NCBI RefSeq assembly: GCF_029240215.1
Contig: NZ_JARBTK010000002.1
Location: 1 to 64,000, forward strand
From: Chryseobacterium sp.
Lineage (GTDB): Bacteria; Bacteroidota; Bacteroidia; Flavobacteriales; Weeksellaceae
Reading direction: 5' to 3'
Length of the DNA stretch: 64,000 nt
Below are positions 63,004 to 64,000 of this stretch, piece after piece. How positions within the stretch are numbered: position 1 is the first letter of the stretch; every line of letters begins with the position of its first letter. The position numbers and the translations under genes are program-made. The notes under the pieces are model-generated. The model had not been told where the DNA came from. It saw nothing but the letters and a program-made list of their open reading frames with translations, and searched no databases.

Positions 63004-64000
63004 ATGAATTACAGAATAGAAAAAGACACCATGGGCGAAGTGCAGGTTCCTGCAGATAAATTTTGGGGTGCACAGACAGAACGTTCTAGAAACAACTTTA
63101 AAATTGGTCCGGAAGGTTCTATGCCAACAGAAATTATTGAAGCTTTTGCTTACTTAAAAAAAGCAGCAGCGTTTACCAATACAGATTTAGGAGTTCTTCC
63201 TGCTGAAAAAAGAGATATGATCGCAAAAGTTTGCGATGAAATTCTTGAAGGAAAATTAAACGATCAATTTCCTCTGGTGATCTGGCAGACAGGTTCAGGA
63301 ACACAGTCAAATATGAATGTGAACGAAGTGATTTCAAACAAAGCAAACGTGAATAATGGCGGAAAATTAGGTGATAAATCTGAGATTCATGCGAATGATG
63401 ATGTGAATAAATCTCAGTCATCAAACGACACATATCCAACTGCAATGCACATCGCAGCATATAAAAAGGTTGTTGAAGCAACGATTCCTGCTGTTGAAAA
63501 ATTAAGAGATACATTAAAAGAAAAATCAGAAGCTTTTAAAGATATCGTTAAAATCGGAAGAACTCATTTAATGGATGCTACACCATTAACGTTGGGACAG
63601 GAATTCTCAGGATATGTAGCTCAGTTGAATTACGGAATTAAAGCGTTAAAAAACACATTACCACACCTTTCTGAGCTTGCTTTGGGAGGAACGGCCGTTG
63701 GAACGGGCTTAAATACACCTCAAGGTTACGATGTAAAAGTTGCAGAATATATTGCAAAATTTACTAACCTTCCTTTTGTAACGGCAGAAAACAAATTTGA
63801 AGCTTTGGCTGCTCATGATGCCATCGTAGAGTCTCACGGAGCATTAAAACAATTGGCGGTTTCTTTATATAAAATCGCTCAGGATGTAAGATTACTGGCT
63901 TCAGGACCTCGTTCCGGAATCGGTGAAATTCACATTCCGGAAAATGAGCCGGGTTCTTCAATCATGCCTGGAAAAGTAAATCCTACACAGAACGAAGCAT
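63004..64000 (+). CDS. fumC: Fumarate hydratase class II (partial)
   Basis: The first 332 codons of fumarase C; the gene runs out of the window. It starts [20 protein letters not shown] and has [60 protein letters not shown] and the signature [16 protein letters not shown] at the edge. Full-length family members are about 460 aa. An oxygen-stable enzyme of the TCA cycle, divergent from the class I gene. Confidence 0.96.
   Translation, partial: MNYRIEKDTMGEVQVPADKFWGAQTERSRNNFKIGPEGSMPTEIIEAFAYLKKAAAFTNTDLGVLPAEKRDMIAKVCDEILEGKLNDQFPLVIWQTGSGTQSNMNVNEVISNKANVNNGGKLGDKSEIHANDDVNKSQSSNDTYPTAMHIAAYKKVVEATIPAVEKLRDTLKEKSEAFKDIVKIGRTHLMDATPLTLGQEFSGYVAQLNYGIKALKNTLPHLSELALGGTAVGTGLNTPQGYDVKVAEYIAKFTNLPFVTAENKFEALAAHDAIVESHGALKQLAVSLYKIAQDVRLLASGPRSGIGEIHIPENEPGSSIMPGKVNPTQNEA

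Overview
The window is AT-rich DNA from a member of the Bacteroidota, most likely a Chryseobacterium-like flavobacterium (family Weeksellaceae). The evidence is the type IX secretion (T9SS) C-terminal sorting domains, DHLGNVR-class RHS proteins, DUF4251 and DUF4349 lipoproteins, an acyl-CoA dehydrogenase and MeaB/methylmalonyl-CoA mutase typical of the group, and promoter boxes of the form TAnnTTTG. The genus is inferred from gene content; no rRNA or tRNA gene was seen.

Region 1 (1-8.4 kb) is a secreted RHS/YD-repeat locus read leftward: a T9SS beta-propeller protein, a 921-aa YD-repeat partner, and a large RHS protein whose 3' end is broken by two out-of-frame junctions. The first has removed the DHLGNVR segment. 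The second separates the RHS core from an AT-rich tip carrying an HExxH motif, which is followed one base later by a small lipoprotein that may be its immunity partner.

Region 2 (8.4-23.6 kb) holds a 120-bp palindromic repeat, a conserved hypothetical gene, serS, a small surface-glycan cassette (asparagine synthase, flippase, glycosyltransferase, two methyltransferases), a three-gene operon (MlaD-type lipid transporter plus two Fe-S oxidoreductase subunits) and a PpiD-type chaperone.

Region 3 (23.6-43 kb) is mostly housekeeping: lon (with a sigma-54-like site and a 17-bp palindrome upstream), an AI-2E family permease, a GG-leader Cys-rich peptide, DoxX, acyl-CoA dehydrogenase, pgi, a toxin-antitoxin pair whose toxin has a nonsense codon, folD, queE, a sugar transferase, mlaE/mlaF, an outer-membrane barrel, an M48 protease, meaB, two tandem c-type cytochrome lipoproteins and a dipeptide epimerase.

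Region 4 (43-47.7 kb) is the most interesting: prfH (a GGQ release-factor-like protein), a Pol-beta-type nucleotidyltransferase and the RNA ligase rtcB lie on one strand, with a TPR gene overlapping prfH. RtcB and PrfH are known partners in rescue and repair of damaged ribosomes; the nucleotidyltransferase between them suggests an extended RNA-repair module. Two hairpin-rich repeats and a small independent transcription unit (strong promoter, nested stems, terminator) lie around it.

Region 5 (47.7-64 kb) has a stress protein, the methylmalonyl-CoA mutase large subunit, a prolyl oligopeptidase, yidD, prfA, two large T9SS-exported proteins (a GH13 alpha-amylase and a FISUMP-domain protein), an AraC regulator, and divergent class I and class II fumarases (the latter cut by the window end) separated by a long palindromic repeat.
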